Below, one piece after another: positions 18,619 through 27,448 of a stretch of 64,000 nucleotides of DNA (positions are counted from its first letter, which is position 1; every line of letters begins with the position of its first letter). This DNA comes from Steroidobacter agaridevorans. Lineage in GTDB: Bacteria; Pseudomonadota; Gammaproteobacteria; Steroidobacterales; Steroidobacteraceae. The DNA lies in the NCBI RefSeq assembly GCF_009932555.1, contig NZ_BLJO01000005.1, forward strand, positions 85,140-149,139. The letters run 5' to 3'. The notes beneath the pieces were generated by a model, which was not told the origin of the DNA, made no database searches, and saw nothing but the letters and a program-made list of their open reading frames with translations. Made by a program: the position numbers and the translations under genes.

Positions 18619-21600
18619 GCGGAACGTTCCTTGGGAGCAATGTAACGTCCGCGGAGATATCCGGCGGACAGCAATACCGCGATCGCGAGCACGATGACCA
18701 GCAACGCCCAAGGCGAGCGACCGCTCGCACCCTCAGCATCAGAACGCTGCTTGGCCTCATCTTCAGTTGCTGCCTGCAGTTCCGCCATCGTCGTCGGCGA
18801 TGAAGCGGACTTCGCATCCACGCGCGCGCGTTCGAGCAGTTGCTTGAGCGGCTCGATCTGATCGGCCCGTAGATAAGGCTGCACCCACTGGAACACGGGA
18901 TGATCCGGCTGCGTGTGTCCGCTGCCCGGCAAGCCGTGTTCAAGCAACAGATCCACCCACTTCTGACTGAGCCGCTGCAACGTGGCCTCATCGGTCTGCC
19001 AGAACTGCTTCTCGGCGGCGACCAGCAGGATGGCAATCATGTTGGTCTTCACGTGCACATTGGAGCCCTGCTCGAGGAACTGGTCCAGTCCGAGGCCATG
19101 CGAGTCGTCGACATACACCTGCTTGACCTCGTCCCACGCCCAGCTCTTGATCACATCCGGGTTCGTGACCTGCCAGCCCCACAGGTACTCCATGAACTCG
19201 CTGCCCATGGTTCGAGCACCAGCGTAACCATGCTGCATCAACGGTTTGATCCACGCCGGATTCAGATAGCGGCCGCGCAGTTCGGACAACAACGCCGTAG
19301 GCAGCGGCTGCATCGTCGGCTGCGCTGGATTGGAATGATCGGCGACATGACTGGCCGGCACACGACCGCTCAACGTTTCCACCGCGAGGCTCAAGCCGCC
19401 CAGATAGTCGAACGCATCGTTGTTATCCATCAGGCCGTAGAGATTGCTCGACCGGCCCAGATAGGTGTTGCGCACCTCCCGCAAGTTGCTCTTCAGCAGC
19501 TCCTGTTGCGCCTGACTCGTCCCGTCGGCCGAGTATGCGTGCCCAATCCGGTCGATATAGATCTTCGCCAGCTCCTTGCGATCGTTCCAGCTGCCGGAGC
19601 GCTCCACCGCGCGATTGATGCCGGCGCTGTAATCGCCCGGCGATGTGCCGAACACACGCAAACTCGCCCGCTTACCCGCTTCTGCATGCCCGACGCGTTG
19701 CTTGATGAGCGCCGATGTTTCATTCACCCAATGGCGCGCAACATGATTTCGCGCCAGCGGCTCGTCACCGGGACTCGCCATCGGACCCAACGGCTCCAGC
19801 GCAGCGCGCAGTGCCGATGTCAGATCGGGGCGACTGCGCTCGATGGTGCGTCGGCTGCCATCCAGCGCCAGCAGCACGGCCTTGTCCAGCCAGACAATCT
19901 GCTGACCGAACAGATCTCGAAACAAACCCGACGTGACGAATACCGTATCGGCGCGCTGACCGACGTCGTTCAGCGGCAGGCGCTCGAGCCCCGCGACGAT
20001 GCCACGACTGTTCCACTGTGGCGCGACGCCGAGCAGTGACAACCCAAAGCCCACCATCGCACCTTCGTCCCGCACCGAATCGGACGCCCACAGGATGACT
20101 GCCTCCTTGCCATCCTCTTTCACTCTCGAGCGCGCCTCGCTCGCGAGCTTCGCGCCCAACGAATAACCCAGCCGTGACGGAATCAGACTGTTGTCGAGAC
20201 CATGAAAGTTACGCCCCGTCGGCAGCGCCTCGGCATTGCGAATGGGATCGCTGCCCGGACCGGCAGGAACGAAACGGCCCGCGAGACCGTGCAACAGCGC
20301 GCGCATTTCATTCTCGGGCGAGCTCTGCAGATTCTGTCGAAGCGCTTTGTCGTCGGCGCCTGCCTTCATGGACACCAGCATCGTGTCGAGGGCTTCCTTC
20401 TGCCACGGCTTGCCGAACACATGCAGGCCCAGCGGCATGAAATCTTCCTGCAAGTGCGTGAGGTAATGACCGATCTCGTGCACGAGCAACTCGTCGTCGG
20501 CCTGCTCGAACGAGATGCCGCGCACTTTCAACTCGGCGTCCATGCTTGCAGTCAGCGCGTCTTTGAGATGCAGCTCATCGATCAAACCGCGCATCGATTC
20601 AGCGGCTTGCTTGCGCAGGGCCGGGTTGTTCGACGACTCGTAACTTTCCACCAGCTGCCGAAGACGCAACAGGTCGTCATAGAGCGGTGTCGCCGTGAGC
20701 GGCGGAATCAAATGATCGACCATCACCGCGAGTCCGCGCCGCTTGGCCTGCAAACCCTCGCCGACGCCATCGACTATGTAGGGATAGATACCCGGAATGT
20801 CGCCGGCGATCAGCGCCGGATAATCCAGCTCATCCTGACCGACGCCTTTGCGCGGCAGGAACTCATAGGTCGAGTGACGTCCCAAATGCACGATGGCATC
20901 GGCGCGGAACTCGTGACGCAGCCAGAAATAGAACGCGAGGTACTGATGCGTCGGCGGAATGCTGGTGTTGGCGTGTAACAGCTCCTCGTTCAGCTCCCAG
21001 CCGCGCGGGGGCTGCGGCCCCACAAATATCTTGCCGAAGCGCACACCCGGCAGCACGAGCTTGCCTCTATTCACCATCACATTGCCCGGCAATTCGCCCC
21101 AGCCTCGCAGCCCTTCAACGCCGGTAGCTGCAATCGCGCGAGTCAGCGAGTCGATACGCGCTTCGTTGCCGCCTTTACTCAGCTGAGTTTCATACGCAGC
21201 TTGCAGCTGTTTCACGAGATCGAGGGCACGGTTTCGCGCGGGATGTTGTGCGCCTTCGAGCAGATGTTCGACCTCGTGCAGCGTTCGATTGACTTGACCC
21301 CGCGCTTCCTGAGGCAAGCGCGCAGCTTGTGCCGCTTGGACATTTGCTTGTAGCAATGCCAATGGGCCGCCGGTCATTTCCTTCTGCAACGGTTGCTGCA
21401 AGGCCGCGAACCATTGCGCATACTGCTCAGCGCTTACATTGGCAACTCGCGTCGCCATCGCGCGCAACACATCGCCCTGCTCGGGGAGATTCACGCCGTC
21501 CTGTTGCAGCCGCTCGAGCAGATCCGCCGATGACGCAGGCAGCGATCCCGTGTCGTAACCTTCGCGCTTCAAAGCCCGCAGGATTTCCAGCAACGAGGCT

Positions 21601-22925
21601 GGCACGTCGAGATTGTCCGCGCCGATGTTGTGACGACCTGGCGGATGGTTGTAGTAGACGATGGCGACGTGCTTGTCGGCGTTCTTCATCTGTTGCAGCC
21701 GTGCCCAACGCTCGATTCGCGCCGTCAGCTGCTCGAGTTGGGATGGAATGGCTGCGACTCGGGTCACTGCGATGCCGGTCAAAGCATCCAGCTGCGGAGC
21801 AGCCGCGGCCGCAACGACGATCGGCTGACTGATCCCTTGCAGCTCCGGCATGGCAACGCGGTAGTAAACACTGTCCCAAGCCAGTCCTTGCTCTGACATA
21901 CGCCAGCCTTCGACAGTGACATCGTGCAATCGAAGTGCTTTCAGCACAGGCACATCGAGCTGCTCGATGCGGCGCGTCGCCTCAGCGCGATCGCTGCTGC
22001 CACCGACGATGAAATCCTGCACGGACACGATCGCACCTAGACGGGCGCCGACCTTATCGGCAATCACTCCCAACGCGTCGCTGCTCGGCCTGCCCCAACC
22101 CGCGAGCACCGTCAGGCAATCCAGATCCCGCGCACTCAACGAGCGGCAGATTGCTTCACTCAAACTCGCATCGGCGTGCTGATCCTCGAGTACCGCGACT
22201 ACGCGTCGATCGCCGGAGATGCGCAATGTTTCGGCGGTCGACCACTCGCCGCGATAGTGAAAGCGCATGGGAAGCGCATCTTCGACGGGCTTGATGGCCG
22301 CCGCGGCCGCGCGATCTTGCTCGGACAGCATCAACGCCAGCAGCGAGATCAGATTGGACGCACCCCGGTTCTGCCAGTACGCGCGCGCTTGAATCCAGGG
22401 CGTCAGTTGCGGATGGCGACGAACGGCCGCAGCGACAGCGTCCGCGCTCGCATCCTTCTCTGCCGTCAGCGACGACAACTCCGCATAGCGCGGATCTTCA
22501 TCGACAAACAAACGTTTGCTGCCCCATCGACTCTGCCGACCGAGCGCCGGGTCGCCGGCAACGGAGATGATCTCGCGAGCGCGAGTCGCCGGAAGCAGCG
22601 CCTGAACGCGCTGAGCCGTTTCTTTGAACACCGTGGCGAGCAACAACGCATCGGCGCCGCTGATCAGTTCTTCCAACTGAGCATCGCTAAGCGCATCGAC
22701 TTGCGCGGTCGTGCGGAAGATCAATCGATGGTTGGGCAGCCGCTGGTTGACATCACGCGCCGCTTGCGCGAGATCGCCGGAATTGCGCTCGGATACGACC
22801 GCAACGAGCGTGGCCGCGGATATCTCGGCGGCGAAACAAGAAAGGATCAGGGCAAACAGTCCGCGTAACACACGGACGACGGGGCGAGACTGAGATCGCA
22901 CAGCGGGACCTGCGGGAGCTGACAC
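18615..22925 (-). CDS. cobN: Exported, membrane-anchored CobN-like chelatase subunit
   Basis: A 1436-residue CobN/BchH-family protein. The family core is clear: HLGRHSTYEFLP (His680, His684, Glu688), then GIYPYIVDGVGEGLQAKRRG and DHLIPPLTATP. Unlike cytosolic CobN it begins with a basic segment and Sec-type signal (GLFALILSCFAAEISA, about 23-38) and ends with one transmembrane helix (about 1400-1425) and a positive tail, so nearly all of it should be periplasmic. GTG 22925 is used; GTG 22901 is an alternative with a nearer GCAGG. A cobalamin riboswitch precedes it and ExbB/ExbD-like genes follow. True CobN needs AAA+ CobS/CobT partners, not seen here; HmuS of Bacteroidota heme-uptake loci is a closer functional model. 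Substrate (corrinoid or other tetrapyrrole) is inferred. The symbol denotes family only. Confidence 0.88.
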   Translation of the reverse strand: MSAPAGPAVRSQSRPVVRVLRGLFALILSCFAAEISAATLVAVVSERNSGDLAQAARDVNQRLPNHRLIFRTTAQVDALSDAQLEELISGADALLLATVFKETAQRVQALLPATRAREIISVAGDPALGRQSRWGSKRLFVDEDPRYAELSSLTAEKDASADAVAAAVRRHPQLTPWIQARAYWQNRGASNLISLLALMLSEQDRAAAAAIKPVEDALPMRFHYRGEWSTAETLRISGDRRVVAVLEDQHADASLSEAICRSLSARDLDCLTVLAGWGRPSSDALGVIADKVGARLGAIVSVQDFIVGGSSDRAEATRRIEQLDVPVLKALRLHDVTVEGWRMSEQGLAWDSVYYRVAMPELQGISQPIVVAAAAAPQLDALTGIAVTRVAAIPSQLEQLTARIERWARLQQMKNADKHVAIVYYNHPPGRHNIGADNLDVPASLLEILRALKREGYDTGSLPASSADLLERLQQDGVNLPEQGDVLRAMATRVANVSAEQYAQWFAALQQPLQKEMTGGPLALLQANVQAAQAARLPQEARGQVNRTLHEVEHLLEGAQHPARNRALDLVKQLQAAYETQLSKGGNEARIDSLTRAIAATGVEGLRGWGELPGNVMVNRGKLVLPGVRFGKIFVGPQPPRGWELNEELLHANTSIPPTHQYLAFYFWLRHEFRADAIVHLGRHSTYEFLPRKGVGQDELDYPALIAGDIPGIYPYIVDGVGEGLQAKRRGLAVMVDHLIPPLTATPLYDDLLRLRQLVESYESSNNPALRKQAAESMRGLIDELHLKDALTASMDAELKVRGISFEQADDELLVHEIGHYLTHLQEDFMPLGLHVFGKPWQKEALDTMLVSMKAGADDKALRQNLQSSPENEMRALLHGLAGRFVPAGPGSDPIRNAEALPTGRNFHGLDNSLIPSRLGYSLGAKLASEARSRVKEDGKEAVILWASDSVRDEGAMVGFGLSLLGVAPQWNSRGIVAGLERLPLNDVGQRADTVFVTSGLFRDLFGQQIVWLDKAVLLALDGSRRTIERSRPDLTSALRAALEPLGPMASPGDEPLARNHVARHWVNETSALIKQRVGHAEAGKRASLRVFGTSPGDYSAGINRAVERSGSWNDRKELAKIYIDRIGHAYSADGTSQAQQELLKSNLREVRNTYLGRSSNLYGLMDNNDAFDYLGGLSLAVETLSGRVPASHVADHSNPAQPTMQPLPTALLSELRGRYLNPAWIKPLMQHGYAGARTMGSEFMEYLWGWQVTNPDVIKSWAWDEVKQVYVDDSHGLGLDQFLEQGSNVHVKTNMIAILLVAAEKQFWQTDEATLQRLSQKWVDLLLEHGLPGSGHTQPDHPVFQWVQPYLRADQIEPLKQLLERARVDAKSASSPTTMAELQAATEDEAKQRSDAEGASGRSPWALLVIVLAIAVLLSAGYLRGRYIAPKERSA

Positions 22926-23027
22926 ACCACACGGTGCGAACGCCTTCAGGCATCGCTCCGTGAACCTGTCGCCGCTGCAGGAATTCCCGCTCGTTCAGCA
23001 CACCCCGGCTGCACGAAGACGACCACG

Positions 23028-23193
23028 GCAAGCTGGTCTCCTGGCTCGCGGCTTGAGGCCTACATCACCTTCCCAGGCGTGAAACCCAGTGGTCAGCTCT
23101 CGCGAGCTTCGATGGCGGCACCGCTTACAGTTGCGGGGGCAGCCCGGGCATTGCACCCGGTTCCCATGACTTGTCGTTCGCGCGACACCTTGC
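23028..23193 (-). promoter_or_regulatory. Cobalamin riboswitch upstream of the cobN-like operon
   Basis: On the minus strand the class hallmarks appear in order: GGGAA, the GGTGCAA-type stem, GCTGCCCCCGCAACTGTAAG, and the B12 box region AGCCAGGAGACC (plus 23035-23046). Ends were set by a P1 pairing of GCAAG (plus 23089... actually the complement at 23189-23193) with CTTGC (complement at 23028-23032). It starts about 10 bases after the cobU stop and lies about 100 bases before the cobN-like start, so B12 should repress this operon. The expression platform was not resolved. Confidence 0.95.
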
Positions 23194-23203
23194 GCGAAAA
23201 TTG

Positions 23204-23812
23204 TTACGTCGTCAATCGACCGCCACGGAACGTCTTGATGGGCACGGCAATTCCGGCGACTACCAAAGTCACTTCGTCGCAGGCCGCGGCCAGCATCTGG
23301 TTCAGCCGACCCTGCTCGTCCTGAAAGCGCCGCGCGACCGGCGACAACGGCACGATGCCCGCGCCCACTTCATTGGAAATCAACAGCACGTCGCGGCGAA
23401 CTGCCTGCAGCCATTGCAGAAAATCAGCGCGCTCCGACTCCCAGGCTGGCAGCTCCGCGGTCGGCGCATCCTCACGAAAATCCTTTAACAAAGCGTTGGA
23501 TAACCACAGAGTCATGCAGTCGATCACGAGCATGGACGATGCATCCTGGCCTCGCAGCGCTTGCGCAAGACCGGCCGGTGCTTCTAAGGTGCGCCACGTT
23601 GCCGGTCGCTCGGCCCGATGTAACGAGATGCGATGCTGCATCTCCTGATCGAGTGCTTGCGCGGTGGCGACGTAGGTGACATTCACGCCCCGCGCATCCG
23701 ACAGCGATTTCGCCAGAGCAAGGGCATGAGCGGTCTTCCCCGAGCGCGCACCGCCGATGATCAGGCGCCGCCCGACCGAAGCTCGCTCACCCGACACGTC
23801 ATCCTCTACCAT
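23204..23812 (-). CDS. cobU: Bifunctional adenosylcobinamide kinase / adenosylcobinamide-phosphate guanylyltransferase CobU
   Basis: Phosphorylates adenosylcobinamide and adds GMP from GTP, giving AdoCbi-GDP for the nucleotide-loop pathway; cytoplasmic. The protein (about 202 residues) has the P-loop GGARSGKT near the N-terminus, then YVATAQALDQEMQHRI and LHRAERPATWRTLE, which includes the guanylylated His region of CobU, and SNEVGAGIVPLSPVARRF near the C-terminus. ATG 23812 is used; GTGs at 23821 and 23797 are alternatives. It lies head-to-head with cobT, leaving almost no intergenic space, and its stop is next to the riboswitch. Confidence 0.94.
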   Translation of the reverse strand: MVEDDVSGERASVGRRLIIGGARSGKTAHALALAKSLSDARGVNVTYVATAQALDQEMQHRISLHRAERPATWRTLEAPAGLAQALRGQDASSMLVIDCMTLWLSNALLKDFREDAPTAELPAWESERADFLQWLQAVRRDVLLISNEVGAGIVPLSPVARRFQDEQGRLNQMLAAACDEVTLVVAGIAVPIKTFRGGRLTT

Positions 23813-23832
23813 TGCCTGCACTCACCGATCAG

Positions 23833-24852
23833 ATGCTGCCCATGATAACCAACGCCACCTTGCAACGCCGACTCGATACGCGCACCAAGCCGCAAGGGTC
23901 GCTCGGCGCACTGGAAACCCTGGCGGTCCGCATCGGCCTGGCGCTCGATACCGAAACGCCGGTGTTCCGCGCCCCGCAAATGTTTGTATTTGCAGGCGAC
24001 CATGGCATCGCCACCGATGGTGTCAGCGCTTACCCACAGTCCGTGACCTCGCAAATGTTGCTCAACTACTTGCACGGCGGCGCGGCCATCAATGTGCTGG
24101 CGCGTCAGCATGGCATTTCTTTGCGCGTCGTCGACGCCGGCGTCGCCAGCGACACTGGAGAACATCCGTCACTCGTTGCTCGCGCCATTGCCCGAGGCAC
24201 CCGTAACTTTCGAGTCGAGCCGGCGATGACACAAGCTCAATGCACGCAGGCGCTCGACACCGGTCGCGCGCTGGCGCAAGAAGCTTTGAGCGCAGGATCG
24301 AACGCGTTGCTGTTTGGCGAGATGGGCATCGGCAACACCGCTTGCGCCTCGATGCTGCTGCATCGGCGAACGGGTTGGTCCTTGGAAGATTGCGTCGGTC
24401 GCGGCACGGGCCTCGACGATGTCGGTTTGGCCCGCAAGCGCGAACGCCTGGCGGCCGCGTCGGCGCGTCGTCCCGAAAAGCTCTCGCCGCTCGAAACGAT
24501 CGCCGAATACGGCGGGTTCGAGTTGGCGATGATCACTGGCGCCTTGCTCGCAACCGCCGACGCGAAATGCATCGCCGTGATCGACGGCTTCGCTGTATCG
24601 GTCGCTGCGTTGCTCGCCATCGAGATCGATCCCCGAGTTCGGACCCGGTGCATCTTCAGCCATTGCTCGGCGGAACATGCACATCGAAACTTGTTAGCTC
24701 ATCTCGACGTGAAGCCGCTGCTCGACCTGGGCATGCGACTCGGCGAAGGGACGGGCGCGGCCATGGCGTGGCCCATCATCGACGCCGCAGCCCGCTTGAT
24801 GACCGAGATGGCCAGCTTCGAATCCGCAGGAGTGGACGACAAGGCTTCATGA
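23833..24852 (+). CDS. cobT: Nicotinate-nucleotide--dimethylbenzimidazole phosphoribosyltransferase CobT
   Basis: Activates the lower ligand base to alpha-ribazole phosphate for cobalamin assembly. The 339 residues show TKPQGSLGALE near the N-terminus, FAGDHGIATDGVSAYPQSVT, GEMGIGNTACASML and the catalytic C-terminal EGTGAAMAW region (LGEGTGAAMA). ATG 23833 is chosen over the in-frame TTG 23812 and ATG 23842; no strong ribosome binding site favours any. The stop overlaps the cobS start (ATGA). This is the salvage/assembly CobT, not the unrelated AAA+ cobaltochelatase subunit of the same name. Confidence 0.95.
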   Translation: MLPMITNATLQRRLDTRTKPQGSLGALETLAVRIGLALDTETPVFRAPQMFVFAGDHGIATDGVSAYPQSVTSQMLLNYLHGGAAINVLARQHGISLRVVDAGVASDTGEHPSLVARAIARGTRNFRVEPAMTQAQCTQALDTGRALAQEALSAGSNALLFGEMGIGNTACASMLLHRRTGWSLEDCVGRGTGLDDVGLARKRERLAAASARRPEKLSPLETIAEYGGFELAMITGALLATADAKCIAVIDGFAVSVAALLAIEIDPRVRTRCIFSHCSAEHAHRNLLAHLDVKPLLDLGMRLGEGTGAAMAWPIIDAAARLMTEMASFESAGVDDKAS

Positions 24853-25643
24853 GTAGCGAAGCTCGCACCGCTCGCCCTTCTCGCCTGCTCGCTGAGCTGC
24901 GGCTGCTGCTCATGGCGGTTCAGTATTTCACGCGCGTACCCATGCCAGCCTGGGTTGGCCACTCGGCGGAGAACTTGGGCAGCACGCCACGTTACTTTCC
25001 GGCGGTCGGCGCGCTGATCGGCGCTGTCGGAGCACTGGTGTTGTGGGCAACCAGTCTGGTTCTGGCCGGACCGTTGCCGGTCATCTTGAGCACAGCATTC
25101 ACCGTGTTCATGACCGGCGCATTCCACGAGGACGGTCTCGCAGACACGTTCGATGGATTGGGCGGTGGCGCGACACGCGAGCGCGCACTGGAAATCATGA
25201 AGGACTCGCGCCTCGGTACGTTCGGCACGGCTGCACTGGTGCTGACGTTACTGATCAAGATCGAAGCGTTGAGCGAATTGCCCGTAACGTTCGCGATCGT
25301 CGTGTTGATCGCCGGTCATGCATTCTCTCGCGCGTGCGCGGTAACGCTGATCTTTGCCGGCACCCTCGTCAGCAATCCCGAGCTGTCACGATCGCGAGCG
25401 GTTGCGCAGCCCATGGGCCGCGGCGAGCTGATCTTCGCGCTCGTAATTGGCATCGCGCCGCTGTACTGGTGCGGCACTTACGCGATCGCGGGATTTGTTT
25501 GCTCGCTGATCGTGTTGTATGTGCTCGCACGCTGGTTCATGCGAAGACTCGGCGGCTTCACCGGCGACACCCTGGGCGCCACCCAGCAGCTCACCGAGAT
25601 CGCGTTTTATCTGGGCGTACTCGCGTCGTGGAATTCTTTCTGA
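24849..25643 (+). CDS. cobS: Adenosylcobinamide-GDP ribazoletransferase CobS
   Basis: Membrane enzyme that joins AdoCbi-GDP to alpha-ribazole (phosphate) to make adenosylcobalamin (phosphate). The 264 residues have about six to seven hydrophobic helices and the catalytic acidic motif GAFHEDGLADTFDGLGGG, followed by KDSRLGTFG, the CobS/CobV signature. The ATG at 24849 overlaps the cobT stop. Its end overlaps the cobC start by 16 bases. Confidence 0.95.
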   Translation: MSSEARTARPSRLLAELRLLLMAVQYFTRVPMPAWVGHSAENLGSTPRYFPAVGALIGAVGALVLWATSLVLAGPLPVILSTAFTVFMTGAFHEDGLADTFDGLGGGATRERALEIMKDSRLGTFGTAALVLTLLIKIEALSELPVTFAIVVLIAGHAFSRACAVTLIFAGTLVSNPELSRSRAVAQPMGRGELIFALVIGIAPLYWCGTYAIAGFVCSLIVLYVLARWFMRRLGGFTGDTLGATQQLTEIAFYLGVLASWNSF

Positions 25644-26161
25644 TTCGCCACACCGCGCCCGCGGTGGTGAAAGGCGTGTGCTATGGCCAGACCGATGTGG
25701 CGCTGGCGGCGTCTGCGGAGCGCGACATTCAGGTCGCATTGGCGCCCTTGCCCAAGTTCGATCGGGTCTATTCGAGCCCGGCGCAGCGCTGCCTGCGCCT
25801 TGCCTCCGCGTTAGCACAAAGAGACCGGAGCCCCTTGGTGCTCGCGCCCGAGCTGCAGGAATTGAACTTCGGCGAATGGGAGCAATTGCCGTGGGCGCAG
25901 ATTCCGAGAGAACATAGCGACCCATGGGCGGCGGACACCTGGAACCTCGCGCCGCCCGGCGGAGAAACAGAACAGGCCTTATGGACCCGAGTCGCCACCT
26001 GGTATCGCACAGCTTCTTCGACGCCGGCCTCCCGTTGCGCAGTCGTCGCGCACGGCGGGTCGTTGCGGGTGTTGCGCTGTTTGATCCTGGGCCGACCCGT
26101 CGAGGATCGCTGGTCCTGGACCCTGAACTGGGGCGAGCACGCGCGCTTCGAGCCGGTCTGA
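25628..26161 (+). CDS. cobC: Histidine phosphatase CobC (alpha-ribazole phosphatase)
   Basis: Removes the phosphate of alpha-ribazole 5'-phosphate or adenosylcobalamin 5'-phosphate. GTG 25628 gives 177 residues beginning MEFFLIRHTAP, where RH is the phosphohistidine of the phosphoglycerate-mutase-like superfamily (RHG becomes RHT). YSSPAQRCLRLA, LQELNFGEWE and AHGGSLR (second catalytic His) follow. It overlaps cobS by 16 bases, consistent with a cobT-cobS-cobC operon. Assignment to CobC rather than a general phosphatase rests on this context. Confidence 0.9.
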   Translation: MEFFLIRHTAPAVVKGVCYGQTDVALAASAERDIQVALAPLPKFDRVYSSPAQRCLRLASALAQRDRSPLVLAPELQELNFGEWEQLPWAQIPREHSDPWAADTWNLAPPGGETEQALWTRVATWYRTASSTPASRCAVVAHGGSLRVLRCLILGRPVEDRWSWTLNWGEHARFEPV

Positions 26162-26204
26162 ATCCGCCCTGCAATAAAACCCCGCTGTTCCCGGTCTACT
26201 TCCC

Positions 26205-26723
26205 ATGAACGCTGCCGATAGTGCTCGTGAGCGCGGGCGCTTCGAGGCGCTGTGCATGCCGTTTCGGGCCGATGTGTTTCGGTTCGTGTACTGGCTTTGC
26301 CGAGACCGGGCGTTGGCGGAGGATGTGGTGCAAGAGACGCTGCTGCGAGCGTGGCGGTCGCTGGACTCGCTCGGCGACGAGAAGTCCGCGCGACCTTGGC
26401 TGCTGACGATTGCACGACGCGAGCTGGCGAGAGTGTTCGAGCGCAAGAGGCTGCCCATCGTGGACATCGATGTCGCCAACGAAGCCGAGCCCGACTCGCT
26501 GGCCGTCAACGATCAGCATGAAGTCGAGGACATGCGACGCGCGATTCTGAAACTGGACGTGACCCACCGCGAGCCGCTGGTGCTCCAGGTGCTGCTGGGC
26601 TATTCCACCGAGGAGATCGCCCGGCACCTGGACATCAGTGTCGCTGCCGTGTTGACGCGTCTGTTTCGTGCGCGACAGGTTCTGCGTCAGCAGCTTCTGG
26701 GCGCGGAGGGCTCGCGGTCATGA
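26205..26723 (+). CDS. ECF-family RNA polymerase sigma factor
   Basis: The 172 residues have sigma region 2 (PFRADVFRFVYWLCRDRALAEDVVQETLLRAW, about 19-50, split here by motif: FRFVYWLC and EDVVQETLLRAW), and sigma-70 region 4 with LQVLLGYSTEEIARHLDIS and ISVAAVLTRLFRARQ. No region 1 or 3 is present, which defines the ECF class. The stop overlaps the next gene (ATGA), a zinc-type anti-sigma factor, so it is probably sequestered until a periplasmic or redox/metal signal. Targets may include the nearby bufferin-like gene and doxX; that is inference. Confidence 0.92.
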   Translation: MNAADSARERGRFEALCMPFRADVFRFVYWLCRDRALAEDVVQETLLRAWRSLDSLGDEKSARPWLLTIARRELARVFERKRLPIVDIDVANEAEPDSLAVNDQHEVEDMRRAILKLDVTHREPLVLQVLLGYSTEEIARHLDISVAAVLTRLFRARQVLRQQLLGAEGSRS

Positions 26724-27391
26724 ACTGCGAAGAACTGCGCACGCTCGTCGGCGCCGAGCCCAACTCGACCAACCCCGAAGTCCTTGCGCACATCGAAAGC
26801 TGCCCTGAGTGCGCGCGCTATCGCCAGGAACTGCAGGCGATGGATCGGCTGATCTATCGCGCGCTGGCCGTCGAAGCGCCGACCGAGACGATCGCTTCGC
26901 CACCGAAGCAAACACAAAATCCGTCTCGTGTGTGGCGCATGGCCGCGAGCGTGCTCATTGCCGTGCTCGTAGGCGCCATGTCCCTGTGGCTGCTGACACC
27001 GAGAGAGAGCTTTGCAGCGGAAGCGATCAACCACGTAAAGCATGAGCAATTCTCGCTCGTGCGTACTTCGGAAACTGTAGATGACCAGGAGCTGGAAGCG
27101 GTTCTCGCAGCATCGCGCTTACGTTTGAAACCGGGCGCGGCGAAAGTGTCGTACGCGCAGAGTTGTCCGTTCCGTGGCCAACGCGTTCCGCATCTCGTAG
27201 TGCAAACGGAACAAGGACCCGTCACCGCGCTCGTTGTGACAGATGCGCCGACTCAGGGGCGCGAACATATCGACGAGCAAGGCTTCCAGGGCGAGATCAT
27301 TCCGGCGCCGCGCGGCGTGATCGTCGTGCTCGGGCAGAACGTGCCGGTAGATGCGGTCGCGAGAACGCTATTGAGCGCGCTGGAATACTGA
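26720..27391 (+). CDS. Membrane anti-sigma factor with zinc-binding HxxxCxxC motif (DUF3379-like)
   Basis: The 223 residues start with a short cytosolic anti-sigma-like segment carrying His24-x3-Cys28-x2-Cys31 (HIESCPEC), the ZAS-type metal site, plus Cys3. One transmembrane helix follows (about 73-92, MAASVLIAVLVGAMSLWLL), and a periplasmic domain of about 130 residues with an SYAQSCPFRGQRVPHLVV segment resembles DUF3379. It is translationally coupled to the sigma gene. The periplasmic part likely senses the inducer; nature of the inducer is unknown. Confidence 0.82.
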   Translation: MNCEELRTLVGAEPNSTNPEVLAHIESCPECARYRQELQAMDRLIYRALAVEAPTETIASPPKQTQNPSRVWRMAASVLIAVLVGAMSLWLLTPRESFAAEAINHVKHEQFSLVRTSETVDDQELEAVLAASRLRLKPGAAKVSYAQSCPFRGQRVPHLVVQTEQGPVTALVVTDAPTQGREHIDEQGFQGEIIPAPRGVIVVLGQNVPVDAVARTLLSALEY

Positions 27392-27400
27392 GCCTGAAAT

Positions 27401-27428
27401 GCACAGCGGCGCTTGCGCGCCGCTGTGC
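27401..27428. terminator. Bidirectional hairpin between convergent genes
   Basis: Perfect 12-base stem GCACAGCGGCGC (27401-27412) with its complement at 27417-27428 around TTGC. It sits between the anti-sigma stop (27391) and the stop of the convergent bufferin-like gene (27449). No T-tract on either side, so it may act as an RNA 3'-end stabiliser rather than an intrinsic terminator. Confidence 0.55.
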
Positions 27429-27448
27429 GAGTCGATTGCAGAACGCAA

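Noticed and set aside
18615-22925. Treating this gene as the cobalt-inserting CobN of aerobic B12 biosynthesis
   Set aside because: It has an export signal and anchor, no AAA+ partners nearby, and a motor-type gene pair; the core domain alone does not imply cobalt insertion.
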